Below are positions 12,680 through 20,312 of a stretch of DNA of 24,218 bases, piece after piece. Made by a program: the position numbers and the translations under genes. Each line of letters starts with the position of its first letter. Within the stretch, counting starts at the first letter, position 1. Location of the stretch: the IMG/VR virus record IMGVR_UViG_3300033571_015141, positions 1 to 24,218 of that record; one strand, given 5' to 3'. The notes beneath the pieces are model-generated. The model was not told the origin of the DNA, ran no database searches, and saw only the letters and a list, made by a program, of their open reading frames with translations. The stretch is from a virus.

Positions 12680-14268
12680 GCGGAGAACGTCAGCGTCGCG
12701 CTTGAATACGAGCGCTGATAGCTGTTCGAGCACGGGTAGGACGGGCCAAATGTGCCGTTAACAAAAAATTGGAGCGGGTACGAGTAGCCGCCCCCGCCAG
12801 GGTACGAGACAGAGAAGCCGTCGCAGACGTCAACGCAGGGATACGTGTCTGGGAATCCGGTTCCAAACGCCCAGTAGTCGCCCTTGCCGTCCGTCGTGAG
12901 GCCCGTCGCCCCCCAGGACAGATTGCCGAGCCCGCAGCCGCAAGAGCCGCGGCGGATCGTGGCGCTGATACCAAGGACGTCGACCGCCGTGCCACCCTGG
13001 CAACCTACCGCGGACCCTTGCCGCAGCTCGTAGTACAGCTCGTCGCACTTGGAGAGCTCCGGCACGAGATCGAGCGTGTACGAGCCGCTCGTGAGACTGG
13101 TCGGGTTTGCCGGCCCTGATCCGAGCGTAAGCGTCATCGTGATCTCGGTCTTCGGGCAGTCGCCAAAACACCAGGTCGACAGGCCGATCCCGTCCTGGCC
13201 GACGCCGCAGGCGGCCTCGGGGTCCGGCGTGAACGTGCCTTGCGGCTCAAGCGTCGCGAACCCGAAGTCGATCGCCGACCCGAAAAGGTCCGTCTCGTAA
13301 ACGGTCGGGTCTTCGTCGTAGTCGGCCACCTTCCAGCCGGGGAGGGCGGCGTTGGGGGCGAACGCGACGTAGGGGCCTGGTGCTCCTCCGCCGACGGTGA
13401 TGGCGGCGCTCCCGTCGATGCACGGCCAGAAGAAAAACCGCACCGACGAGCAGTTCCGGAACGCGATCGGCTCGGTGAGGTAGACGAGCCCGCCGAGCCC
13501 GAGCGTGCTCCGCTCCTCCGGCGTCGGAGGCCGCATCGAGAACGGGTGCGACCATCGCGTCATGCCGACCACACAACTGCCGGTAGTCGTCGCCGGCGTG
13601 TACGCCTGGTACGGCGTGTCGGGGGCGTAAAACGCCCCCTCTTCGGTCACGAAGTCTTCCGAGAAAGTTAGCGTGTAGCCCGCCGGGGCGGACGGGAGGT
13701 CCTTGGCCGGCACGTTCTGGGCACAGTAGCAGCCGCAGCGGCAAAGGCCCTCGGGCTTGACGATCCGCACTTGCCAGGAGCCGATGGTCGACAGGAAGTC
13801 GTTCCCCATCCAGTCGACATCGGCGTCGAGGGTATTCTCCTCGACGGTCGCCAGCGTCACCGGATCGTCGGAGTCGAGGAGCGGGTTCGTGCCGTCGAAC
13901 GACAGCCGCAGGACGTGGCCGGCCGACTGCGTGTAGATCAACTCGACGTACTCATCGTCGACGATGATCTCCAGGCCGTCGTCGAGCGGGATCGGAGTGG
14001 CAGAAGCCTCGGGCCGCGACTCGCCCAGCTCGTACGCCGCCGACGCGAAGAAGATGTTCTGCTCGGGCTTCGCGCTTGTGTAGCCGTTGGAAGCCCACCG
14101 CGCCCCGCCGGCGAATCCGCTGGCCTTGATCTGCACCGTGTAGCGGCAACCGCAGCACGCGCACGGGCTGCCGAGGATCACGCCCAGCGGATACATGCCG
14201 GCCGCCAGGGCCAGGATCGCCCACGCGAGGAGCGATGGAGGGTCGACGGCGGCCAGCAGCTCGAGCAC
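12676..14268 (-). CDS. Large Cys-rich structural protein, tail-associated
   Basis: A 530-residue protein; GTG start with GGAG 7 nt upstream. Residues about 12-33 are strongly hydrophobic (SLLAWAILALAAGMYPLGVI) and are followed at once by CACCGC. The rest is a long, beta-rich, Gly/Ser/Thr/Pro-rich region with about 21 Cys residues in small clusters (CRCGCYC, CFGDC, SCGCG, PCVDVC) and no enzyme motif. Position between tail proteins and accessory genes suggests a tail-tip, baseplate or fibre component. Disulfides or bound metal would stabilise it outside the cell. The hydrophobic N-terminus could be an anchor or signal-like segment. Family not recognised; the structural role is inferred from position. 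Confidence 0.7.
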   Translation of the reverse strand: MLELLAAVDPPSLLAWAILALAAGMYPLGVILGSPCACCGCRYTVQIKASGFAGGARWASNGYTSAKPEQNIFFASAAYELGESRPEASATPIPLDDGLEIIVDDEYVELIYTQSAGHVLRLSFDGTNPLLDSDDPVTLATVEENTLDADVDWMGNDFLSTIGSWQVRIVKPEGLCRCGCYCAQNVPAKDLPSAPAGYTLTFSEDFVTEEGAFYAPDTPYQAYTPATTTGSCVVGMTRWSHPFSMRPPTPEERSTLGLGGLVYLTEPIAFRNCSSVRFFFWPCIDGSAAITVGGGAPGPYVAFAPNAALPGWKVADYDEDPTVYETDLFGSAIDFGFATLEPQGTFTPDPEAACGVGQDGIGLSTWCFGDCPKTEITMTLTLGSGPANPTSLTSGSYTLDLVPELSKCDELYYELRQGSAVGCQGGTAVDVLGISATIRRGSCGCGLGNLSWGATGLTTDGKGDYWAFGTGFPDTYPCVDVCDGFSVSYPGGGGYSYPLQFFVNGTFGPSYPCSNSYQRSYSSATLTFSA

Positions 14269-14269
14269 G

Positions 14270-14842
14270 TCAGCACTCCACGGCGATGAGCACGTATTCG
14301 GTCCCGTCCCACGCGACGGCGATCTTCCTCGCCGACTCCAGGTACGCCAGCTCTAGAAATACGTTCCTCGCAGTGACGGAGAACGACAGGTCGTCGAGCG
14401 TCACCGTCACCGACTTCGTCGAATCTTTCGCCCAGGCGCCGGTAAAGTCGCCGCGGAGGATGGTCGGCATCTGGGACGCGACTAGATACCAGTAGTCGGC
14501 CTTGACATTCGCCAGCAGGACAAACACGCCGGAGGCTACGTCGTAGAGTTTGTTGACACAGTCCTCGATCGTGTCCTCGGGCGATGTCGCGGACTCATCC
14601 GGCGGCGTTCCGCCTTCCCAGAGCGTGATCGTCGCGAGCTCGTTCTTCTTCCATTCGGCCGTCGTCTTGCCGAGACGGACGGTCTCGCCGTCGTCGCCGC
14701 CAACACCGAACCGCCGGAACTTCCGCCCCGGGACGTCGCGGTCGCCACGCTCGTAGGCGTTCACCGCCCGGCCGATCCGCTTGACGGCGCTCCTCGTGAG
14801 CGTGGTCGGCCGCTTCCCCTTGTTGGCGATCGTCTTTCTCAA
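14270..14842 (-). CDS. Hypothetical tail-region protein, 190 aa
   Basis: The apparent start is TTG (14840-14842), which overlaps the upstream stop as TTGA; no closer ATG or GTG has a better site. The N-terminus is basic (RKTIANKGKRPTTLTRSAVK). The middle has RFGVGGDDGETVRLGKTTAE. The C-terminal half is mixed alpha/beta and hydrophobic (YDVASGVFVLLANVKADYWY). There is no catalytic motif. The gene lies between the 300-aa tail protein and the Cys-rich protein, so a baseplate or tail-tip role is likely but unproven. Confidence 0.65.
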   Translation of the reverse strand: MRKTIANKGKRPTTLTRSAVKRIGRAVNAYERGDRDVPGRKFRRFGVGGDDGETVRLGKTTAEWKKNELATITLWEGGTPPDESATSPEDTIEDCVNKLYDVASGVFVLLANVKADYWYLVASQMPTILRGDFTGAWAKDSTKSVTVTLDDLSFSVTARNVFLELAYLESARKIAVAWDGTEYVLIAVEC

Positions 14843-15741
14843 GGGTAGATCTCGCCGAACGTACTACCGAAGGGAAGCTCCTTGTAGACATCGAAAAGGT
14901 TTGTGACGACAACGCCCGGCTCCGCGGCGCCGCCCATCCCGTTAAGCGGGACAGGCCCGGGCACAGGCTTGCCCTTCGGGTCGCGAATCGCCCGCCGCTT
15001 GTTGCCGTTCTGCGAGTATTCGCCGTTCTCGTCGACGCGCTCCGCGTACCCGACGTCAATGAGCTGTAGATTCCACTTGTCAGCTCGGTAGGCAAACTCC
15101 CAGTTGATTTCCCAGAGCGTGTACGAGCTGCCGTTGAGCGACTCGGTGACGAGCTGGGCCGAGCAGCCCTGGCACTTCCACGTACCAGGGGCGCCGCCGT
15201 GCCACGTGTCCGCGTTGATCGCGTTCGTGTAGGCCATAGCGTTGCCCATCCATTCCGAGGCGGCGAAGGCGTACATCGTCACGCCCAACCGGAACTCGGC
15301 GAACTCCTTCGTTATGTCCTCGTAGGGATCGCCCGCGCTGTTTGTGATTTCCTCGCCTTGAATGTCCTTGAGCACAGGCCCGGTCGTCACGCTCGACCCG
15401 GCCGTCCAGATCGGCTTCTTCCCGAAGCCTTCAATCGCGCCCGGCGCCGGCAGGCCGCCGGCGTCCTCCTGGAGGTCCGGCGGCGGGGCGTAGTATTTGA
15501 AGTCGACCTGGTATAAGAGCCCGCTGTCGTCGACGCACTTAACGTCGTACTCCATCGCCTTAATAGCTTCGTTTTCCGGGTGCGCGTCCTTGAGCGCGAT
15601 CCCGGGCGCGTTCGAGATGGCGATCAGCGACTCGGATAGCGACCCAGCCTTGACCAGGAACGACCGCGTGTACGCGTCGGTCTCCTGGACCTTGCCGGAG
15701 AGTGACCGCTCGCGGGCGAGCTCGCCTTTTAATTCTGCCAT
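14839..15741 (-). CDS. Probable distal tail/baseplate protein, 300 aa
   Basis: The ATG overlaps the tape measure stop as TAATG. The N-terminus is charged (AELKGELARERSLSGKVQE). The body is beta-rich with aromatic and Gly/Pro turns (YQVDFKYYAPPPDLQED; WEINWEFAYRADKWNLQLID). A CQGC pair lies mid-protein. The first gene after the tape measure protein usually encodes the distal tail protein or a baseplate hub component, and this gene occupies that slot. No sequence family is recognised, so the role rests on synteny. Confidence 0.65.
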   Translation of the reverse strand: MAELKGELARERSLSGKVQETDAYTRSFLVKAGSLSESLIAISNAPGIALKDAHPENEAIKAMEYDVKCVDDSGLLYQVDFKYYAPPPDLQEDAGGLPAPGAIEGFGKKPIWTAGSSVTTGPVLKDIQGEEITNSAGDPYEDITKEFAEFRLGVTMYAFAASEWMGNAMAYTNAINADTWHGGAPGTWKCQGCSAQLVTESLNGSSYTLWEINWEFAYRADKWNLQLIDVGYAERVDENGEYSQNGNKRRAIRDPKGKPVPGPVPLNGMGGAAEPGVVVTNLFDVYKELPFGSTFGEIYP

Positions 15742-17312
15742 TACGTCCCCGCTGCTGGTGCGAAGTCGGCGACCTCGATGTCGTCGCCGCCCATGTCCGC
15801 TGTGTTCTGCTCAATCCGCTCGAGCACGGTGAGCTGACGCTCTTGAATGTTTGGCCTGGATCCTTCCCGCATTAGCCGCATCATCTCTTTCATGCCTTCG
15901 GCCGAGCGGACGTCGAGGCCCTTGATTCCCTCGCGAGCCTTGGCGTATTGCTCTTGGGCTTCTTGGGCGGCCTTCTGCTCGCCGACGGATTGCTTCGTGG
16001 CCGTGTCCACCTGGGCGGCCGCCGCCTGGGCTGCGGCGATCGCGGCGTCGACGCTTTGCGTGATCGGGCCGGCCATAGCGGCGCCGGCGTCGGCGGCCTC
16101 GTCGGTCCCGAATATGGCGTCGTTAAAGTTTTTGGCCGCAGAATTGGCGTCGTCGACGATGCTCTCCGCGAGCCCTTCGTTGAATCCCTGGACGGAAGCC
16201 AGCATCCCGTCGAGGCCGCTGGTATCGAAGCCGAGCGCGTCGCCGAGCGACTTCGCCCCCATCAGCAGGACCTCCGTAAGCCCGCTGAATATGCCGACGA
16301 TGCCGCTAAAGGCGATCTGCAAGATGTCGCCGACGCCGGCAAAGAAACTCGCCACGCGCCCGCCAATCTCAAATACGGCGTTCCACTGTCCGCCCACTTG
16401 CGAGACGTACTCCCAGACGGCCGAGAGGTTCTGGATCAGGAAGTCTCCGATCTGTGCCAGAAACCGCGCCCCTTGAAGGATGCCGTCGCCGATCGTCTGG
16501 CCGATCGTCGCGCCGCCGACACTGCCGATGAGGTCGGAGAACTGCGACGTAACGGACTCAATAGCCGGCGCTAGGTACGCGACGACCTGCTGGATCACGC
16601 CCGCGATCGCCTGCTTCGCCCGGTCGAACGAGTCACCCATCGCGTCGATGTTGCCGGCCTGGGCGCCGGTGAGCGTCAGCCCGAACCGCTCGGCCTCAGC
16701 CCGGGCGGCTTGGATGCCGGCGGCTCCCTGCTCGAAGATCGGCAGCAGCTCGACGCCGGACCGCCCGAAGATCCGCACGGCGGCCGCGGACCGCTCCGCC
16801 TCCGTCGGGAGCTGCGAGATCGCCTGGGCAATCGCCTCGAACCGCTCCGCGGCCGACATCCCATTGAGCGATTCGACCGACAGGCCGAGCGTGTCGAAGG
16901 CGGCCATCGCCACCTTTGACCCGTTGGCGGCCTTCACAAACGCGATATCGGCCTTCGTCATCGCCCCGCCGATGGTCTCCATCGACACGTCGACGAGCGC
17001 CCCGGCGTAGGCCAGGCCGGCCATCTCGCCGTAGGTGACGCCCAGGCGGGCCGACATCTTGTTCGTGGCGTCGACGACCTCGGCCTGCGCGGCGCCCATG
17101 CCGATGAGCGACCGAATCGCCTGGCTCGCGCCGCTGGCGATCGACCCGAAGAGCTGCGCGCCGCTGATCGCCGTCAGCATCGACAGGCCCGAGCGGAGGC
17201 CCTTCACGTCGTTCTGCATTTTGCGCATCGACGCGGACGCGGTGTTCACCCCGGACGTCAGTCCGCTGGTGCTCGCCGTGAATACCGCCCGTACTTTGCC
17301 GATGGTTGCCAT
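15741..17312 (-). CDS. Tail tape measure protein
   Basis: A 523-residue protein. The N-terminus, from residue 1, has the tape-measure pattern of small polar and aliphatic residues (AVFTASTSGLTSGVNTASAS), helical heptads, and a hydrophobic segment with Gly/Ala repeats (GAQLFGSIASGASQAIRSLI). Residues about 270-370 hold the hydrophobic segments that interact with the host membrane (GRVASFFAGVGDILQIAFSG; IVGIFSGLTEVLLMGAKSLG). The C-terminal part is Ala/Gln-rich coiled coil. The protein is short for a tape measure protein, so a short tail is expected. It lies directly after the frameshifted chaperone, the canonical order. It guides tube length and DNA entry. Confidence 0.9.
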   Translation of the reverse strand: MATIGKVRAVFTASTSGLTSGVNTASASMRKMQNDVKGLRSGLSMLTAISGAQLFGSIASGASQAIRSLIGMGAAQAEVVDATNKMSARLGVTYGEMAGLAYAGALVDVSMETIGGAMTKADIAFVKAANGSKVAMAAFDTLGLSVESLNGMSAAERFEAIAQAISQLPTEAERSAAAVRIFGRSGVELLPIFEQGAAGIQAARAEAERFGLTLTGAQAGNIDAMGDSFDRAKQAIAGVIQQVVAYLAPAIESVTSQFSDLIGSVGGATIGQTIGDGILQGARFLAQIGDFLIQNLSAVWEYVSQVGGQWNAVFEIGGRVASFFAGVGDILQIAFSGIVGIFSGLTEVLLMGAKSLGDALGFDTSGLDGMLASVQGFNEGLAESIVDDANSAAKNFNDAIFGTDEAADAGAAMAGPITQSVDAAIAAAQAAAAQVDTATKQSVGEQKAAQEAQEQYAKAREGIKGLDVRSAEGMKEMMRLMREGSRPNIQERQLTVLERIEQNTADMGGDDIEVADFAPAAGT

Positions 17313-17313
17313 G

Positions 17314-17646
17314 CTATTTTTTCTGCTTGGGGACCTTCAGCTTCGCGAGCTCGGCCGCCATCTCCTCGGGCGTCTGGGTCGGCCGCGACGGGTCGTAGCC
17401 GGGAATGAACATTTCCTCCGCGTCGCTCGACACCTTCGCGCCAAACGCGTTTGCAACCGATACCGCCAGTCGTGCCGTCCTCCTCCAATCCATTCCGAAC
17501 GGTTCGACCCGGTAGAAGGCTATCCACCGGCGGAGCTGCTCGACCGTCAGTTCCTTCTTCCAGTTCTCGACGTCCCAGATCCCGAGCTCCAGTGCCAGAC
17601 GGTAGGCGAATAAGTCGTACGCCCCCGCCTGGCTTCTTAGTTTTTT
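17314..17646 (-). CDS. Tail assembly chaperone gpT-like part of G-T fusion
   Basis: This frame has no ribosome-binding site of its own. It is entered by a -1 shift at 17640-17646 and adds about 108 residues to the gpG-like protein, giving a fusion of about 224. The segment KKLRSQAGAYDLF leads into a gpT-type domain (LALELGIWDVENWKKELTVE, LRRWIAFYRVEPFGMDWRRT). In lambda, gpG and gpGT coat the tape measure protein during tail assembly and are made in a fixed ratio by frameshifting. The C-terminus (EEMAAELAKLKVPKQKK) is charged. A longer start at 17703 in this frame is an artefact of frame overlap. Confidence 0.85.
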   Translation of the reverse strand, partial: KKLRSQAGAYDLFAYRLALELGIWDVENWKKELTVEQLRRWIAFYRVEPFGMDWRRTARLAVSVANAFGAKVSSDAEEMFIPGYDPSRPTQTPEEMAAELAKLKVPKQKK

Positions 17647-17987
17647 TCCAGTTCCGCGACGTCGGCCTCCGAGATCCGCATAAGCTCGAGGCCCTTCTCC
17701 CATATCCGATGCAGCGCCGCGGCCGACCGCTCGCCTAGGGCGGCGACTTCCTTGTCGGTGAAGAGCAGCTTCCCGCTCTCGTCACAGATGAGCATGGCCG
17801 CGAGCTTCGCCCGCCACACCTTGTGCGGGGTCTTGTTGTGCTCTTGGCAGTACAGCTCCCACGCGTCGCGGTCGTTCGACGTCGGCCGCCGGAGGTACAC
17901 GTCGTCGTGCCACTCGGGGATATGCAGCTTGACGGGCTCGCCCAAGTCGCGGAGCCCGAGGATCGCTTCTCTACTCGTCAGTGCCAT
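17637..17987 (-). CDS. Tail assembly chaperone gpG-like
   Basis: A 116-residue protein with ATG start and AAGGGA upstream, directly after the tail-tube genes and before the tape measure gene: the canonical place of the G/GT pair. The protein is a compact alpha/beta domain (VKLHIPEWHDDVYLRRPTSN, KVWRAKLAAMLICDESGKLL, FTDKEVAALGERSAAALHRI) ending ADVAELEKN. It is the unshifted product; a fraction of ribosomes slip and continue into the gpT-like part. Confidence 0.85.
   Translation of the reverse strand: MALTSREAILGLRDLGEPVKLHIPEWHDDVYLRRPTSNDRDAWELYCQEHNKTPHKVWRAKLAAMLICDESGKLLFTDKEVAALGERSAAALHRIWEKGLELMRISEADVAELEKN
17640..17646 (-). promoter_or_regulatory. -1 programmed ribosomal frameshift site A_AAA_AAC
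   Basis: On the coding strand the last codons of the gpG-like gene are GAA AAA AAC TAA. The heptamer A_AAA_AAC fits the X_XXY_YYZ rule in the zero frame, and the stop follows immediately. A -1 slip gives AAA AAA CTA AGA and opens the gpT-like frame without interruption. A GCCAGGCG stretch 4-5 bases past the stop can pair with later CGCC and CTGGC segments, so a downstream stimulating stem is possible. Confidence 0.88.
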
Positions 17988-17996
17988 TTGTTTCCC

Positions 17997-18350
17997 TTAG
18001 AAGCCGGTAAATCGAAACTTCGCGGACGCCCGCACCAGGTCGCCGACTGACGCTTCGACCTCGTACGATTCGAGGATCGCCTCGCCGGAAACACCGAGGG
18101 CCGACAGGCCGGCCTTCGTGCCGATTTGATCGACCGCGAACCCTTCCCCAAAAAATCTGACAGAGGCTTCGCCTGAGTCAACAGAGAGACACTCGTACCT
18201 TCGGACGACGAAACCGCCGCCCTCGACGCCGGCGTTCCCCATCGTGGTGACGTCCGTCAGGTTCGCTTTTCGCGGGCTCACGCTGATGGAGATCACCTCT
18301 CCCACGGCGCTGCCCCAGGAGAACGTCTGGCCCTGCGCCGAACTGGCCAT
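17997..18350 (-). CDS. Tail-tube-like protein, third copy
   Basis: A 117-residue protein with GGGAGG 5 nt before the ATG. It is beta-rich and diverged from the two upstream paralogues, but has the same length and the same end: a VEASVGDLVRASAKFRFTG segment parallels VGDLVKGTATYVS in the second copy. The N-terminal strand (SWGSAVGEVISISVSPRKA) fits a tail-tube fold, in which a small protein forms stacked rings around the DNA channel. Its position directly before the chaperone is where the major tail tube gene normally lies, so this copy may be the true major tail protein. Confidence 0.7.
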   Translation of the reverse strand: MASSAQGQTFSWGSAVGEVISISVSPRKANLTDVTTMGNAGVEGGGFVVRRYECLSVDSGEASVRFFGEGFAVDQIGTKAGLSALGVSGEAILESYEVEASVGDLVRASAKFRFTGF

Positions 18351-18365
18351 TGCGACCTCCCCGGA

Positions 18366-18722
18366 TCAGTCGGGGATCGAGACGTAGGTCGCCGTGCCCT
18401 TGACCAGGTCGCCGACGGCGTACTCGATCTCGGCCTCGGTGCACTTGAACTGCTCGCCGTTGTACTCGATGGTCTCGCCAGCCGTCGGGGGCGTTCCGAA
18501 AAATGAGCAGGTGATCGTGACCGTCTCGCCGCTCACGGCGCCGGCGCCGGAGTCCGGCAGGCCGTCGATGTAGACGCGGTCCGAGCCTGCGGCCAGGTCG
18601 AGCGTGGACGCGTCCAGCCGATTGCTCGAGCTCGTCGGGTCGATGCCGACCCGCTTCACCTTGACGTTCGTGAGCCCGTCCGGAAGACCTTCGAACGAGA
18701 CGCCCTGCGCTGGTGTCGCCAT
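18366..18722 (-). CDS. Tail-tube-like protein, second copy
   Basis: A 118-residue protein with a GAGGAA ribosome-binding site. It is strongly related to the protein encoded at 18734-19093. Shared stretches: LTNVKVK / CTNVKVK, DPTSSSN / DPTSSGN, VTITCSFFG / QTVTCSFFG, and a common end AVGDLVKGTATY / AVGDMVKGTATY. Beta-rich with no catalytic motif, it resembles phage major tail proteins in size and place. Tandem copies may form a mixed tube or decorate it. Confidence 0.75.
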   Translation of the reverse strand: MATPAQGVSFEGLPDGLTNVKVKRVGIDPTSSSNRLDASTLDLAAGSDRVYIDGLPDSGAGAVSGETVTITCSFFGTPPTAGETIEYNGEQFKCTEAEIEYAVGDLVKGTATYVSIPD

Positions 18723-18733
18723 GTGTTATTTCC

Positions 18734-19093
18734 TCACTCCGCCGCGGCGGCCTTGTACGTGTAGGTTGCCGTACCCTTGACCATGTCGCCGACGGCCCAC
18801 TCGGTTTCGACCTCGGTGCAGAGCCAGCCGGTCGCGGTGGGGCTCGTGTTCACCGCCGGCGCTTCGCCGAAGAAGCTACACGTGACGGTCTGCGTGATGC
18901 CCTCGTCAGCGGCCGCTCCTGCGTCCACGAGCGGCGCGTCCTGGTAGACCCGCGCAGCGTCCGAGAGCGTCGTGATGTCGATTTTGTTGCCCGAGCTTGT
19001 CGGGTCGGCGGCGCTGCTCTTCACCTTTACGTTCGTGCAGCCGGCGGGCAACGACAGGCCGGCGACCGTCGGCAATCCGGAAAGCTCGGCCAT
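18734..19093 (-). CDS. Tail-tube-like protein, first copy
   Basis: The start is the ATG 19091-19093 because AGGAG lies 5 nt upstream; a GTG two codons earlier is weaker. About 119 residues. Close paralogue of the next gene downstream (see the shared segments there). It carries two Cys residues (AGCTNVKV, VTCSFFG). The gene lies directly after the tail terminator gene with the start overlapping the upstream stop region, as expected for the neck-to-tube transition. Confidence 0.75.
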   Translation of the reverse strand: MAELSGLPTVAGLSLPAGCTNVKVKSSAADPTSSGNKIDITTLSDAARVYQDAPLVDAGAAADEGITQTVTCSFFGEAPAVNTSPTATGWLCTEVETEWAVGDMVKGTATYTYKAAAAE

Positions 19094-19095
19094 AG

Positions 19096-19482
19096 TCACT
19101 CCTGCCAGAAGATTGAATAGGTCTGCTCGACCATGTAGGTCGGGACGTCGCGGCCGTCCATGTAGATCGGGTCGCCGTCCTTCTCGTCGCTCAACCGCAC
19201 GTCGTCGATTGTGCAGCCCTCCGCCTCACCGTTGAAGTTGTTGATCGCGGCCCGGACGGCGTCCGCGAGCGTCTTCGTCTGGAGGTAGCTGTCGGCGTAG
19301 ATCTCGAGCAGGAACTCGCCGACCGGCGAGCCGGACCCGTCCAGGCCGCGGACCCGCTCGGTGCCCTCCCGGGCGTAGCGGACGAACGGCGGGGCGGCGC
19401 CCTCCGGGATTTGCACAGGGTACGCGTTACACTCGGCCGCGTCCTCGATCGCCCCGCGCAGCCATGCTTCCGGCGATGCCAT
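19096..19482 (-). CDS. Tail terminator/completion protein, DUF3168-like
   Basis: A 128-residue protein. It opens with an amphipathic helix (SPEAWLRGAIEDAAECNAYP) and PPFVRYAREGTERVRG. It then has the strand-helix pattern of DUF3168/gpU-type proteins (VGEFLLEIYADSYLQTKTLA, DAVRAAINNFNG) and ends VPTYMVEQTYSIFW, which matches the family's closing strand. These proteins form a ring that ends tube growth and joins tail to head. The place between the gp10-like protein and the tube proteins is standard. Start by ATG, three bases after the previous stop. Confidence 0.8.
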   Translation of the reverse strand: MASPEAWLRGAIEDAAECNAYPVQIPEGAAPPFVRYAREGTERVRGLDGSGSPVGEFLLEIYADSYLQTKTLADAVRAAINNFNGEAEGCTIDDVRLSDEKDGDPIYMDGRDVPTYMVEQTYSIFWQE

Positions 19483-19485
19483 GCG

Positions 19486-19983
19486 TCAGCCTCCGTAGCC
19501 CTTGTTTTTGCCGCCGGCCACTTCGGCCGAAGCCTTGTCCAGGGCGGAGGCCAGCTCGCCGGCGAGCAGCGATGCGACCTTGCCTCGGATCTGCTCAAAG
19601 GTCCGCTGCATCATGGCGATCCCCTTCATGCGCGTCGTGCCGTACTCGTGCCAGATCGCCTTCCGGGAAGCCATGCCGTATTTGTAGCCGAGCCCAGCGA
19701 CGGCGGCGCCGCTCTTGTTGTTCCCGATCCACTTCGCCTTCGTCGCGACGGCCCGCCGCAGCTCGCCGGTCGACCGGGCCTTCTCGCCCTTCTTCCGGCG
19801 GCCCCGCCTGGTGCCGACCGGCGGCGTGTTCGCCCGGAGGATCGACACGCCCTTGCTCTTCACGATCGCCCGCCGCATGGCCGCGAGCATGTGCTTTTTC
19901 GCGATGTGCTTCGGGAGGTCCTGGTAGCTCTTCGCCAAGTCGGCGATCTCGCGCTGCATCTTCCGCTCGTCGAGGGTGATCAC
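19486..19983 (-). CDS. HK97 gp10-like neck/tail protein
   Basis: The GTG at 19981-19983 overlaps the adaptor stop as GTGA, giving 165 residues. The N-terminus is helical and charged (DERKMQREIADLAKSYQDLP); the middle is basic (KSKGVSILRANTPPVGTRRG). The C-terminal half contains KAIWHEYGTTRMKGIAMMQR, matching the EYGT-x-PFM-R signature of the HK97 gp10/minor tail component family. These proteins sit at the head-tail junction. Longer frames starting at 20223 run into the upstream gene and are rejected. Confidence 0.8.
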   Translation of the reverse strand: MITLDERKMQREIADLAKSYQDLPKHIAKKHMLAAMRRAIVKSKGVSILRANTPPVGTRRGRRKKGEKARSTGELRRAVATKAKWIGNNKSGAAVAGLGYKYGMASRKAIWHEYGTTRMKGIAMMQRTFEQIRGKVASLLAGELASALDKASAEVAGGKNKGYGG

Positions 19984-20312
19984 GTGGCTTGCTCCTCGCA
20001 CGTCAGCTCGTGCTCCTCGCGGTTGCCGCGCTCGACTGCCGACGAGACGTAGAGGATCTTCCCGTCGCGGCTGTCCCACCGGATCCGCATCTGGCCGGTG
20101 ATCCCCGGAACGTACCGCATCCGCACCGTGTACGAGACGCTGCCGCCGATCTGCCCGCGGCGCTCCATCTCGGTGTAGGAGATCGCCTCGATCATCGCCC
20201 GCCTGGTCGTAAGGGTGCTCCACGTCTGAGTCGACTCGCCGAGGGAATTACGCACATCGGTCGGGTACTGGATCGTCACGCTCTCGCGGAGCAGTCCGGC
20301 GGCGAGTGGCAT
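19980..20312 (-). CDS. Head-tail adaptor / head closure protein
   Basis: A 110-residue protein whose ATG directly follows the TAA of the connector gene. Its pattern (LLRESVTIQYPTDVRNSLGE, STQTWSTLTTRRAMIEAISY, VRMRYVPGITGQMRIRWDSR, GKILYVSSAVERG) is characteristic of phage head-tail joining proteins of the SPP1 gp16/HK97 gp7 type. These close the portal channel after packaging. Order (connector, closure, gp10, terminator) is the usual neck-gene order. Confidence 0.85.
   Translation of the reverse strand: MPLAAGLLRESVTIQYPTDVRNSLGESTQTWSTLTTRRAMIEAISYTEMERRGQIGGSVSYTVRMRYVPGITGQMRIRWDSRDGKILYVSSAVERGNREEHELTCEEQAT

Noticed and set aside
17647-17703. Independent ATG/GTG start for the gpT-like frame
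   Set aside because: The upstream part of that frame lies inside the gpG-like gene, lacks a ribosome-binding site and is explained by the -1 shift.
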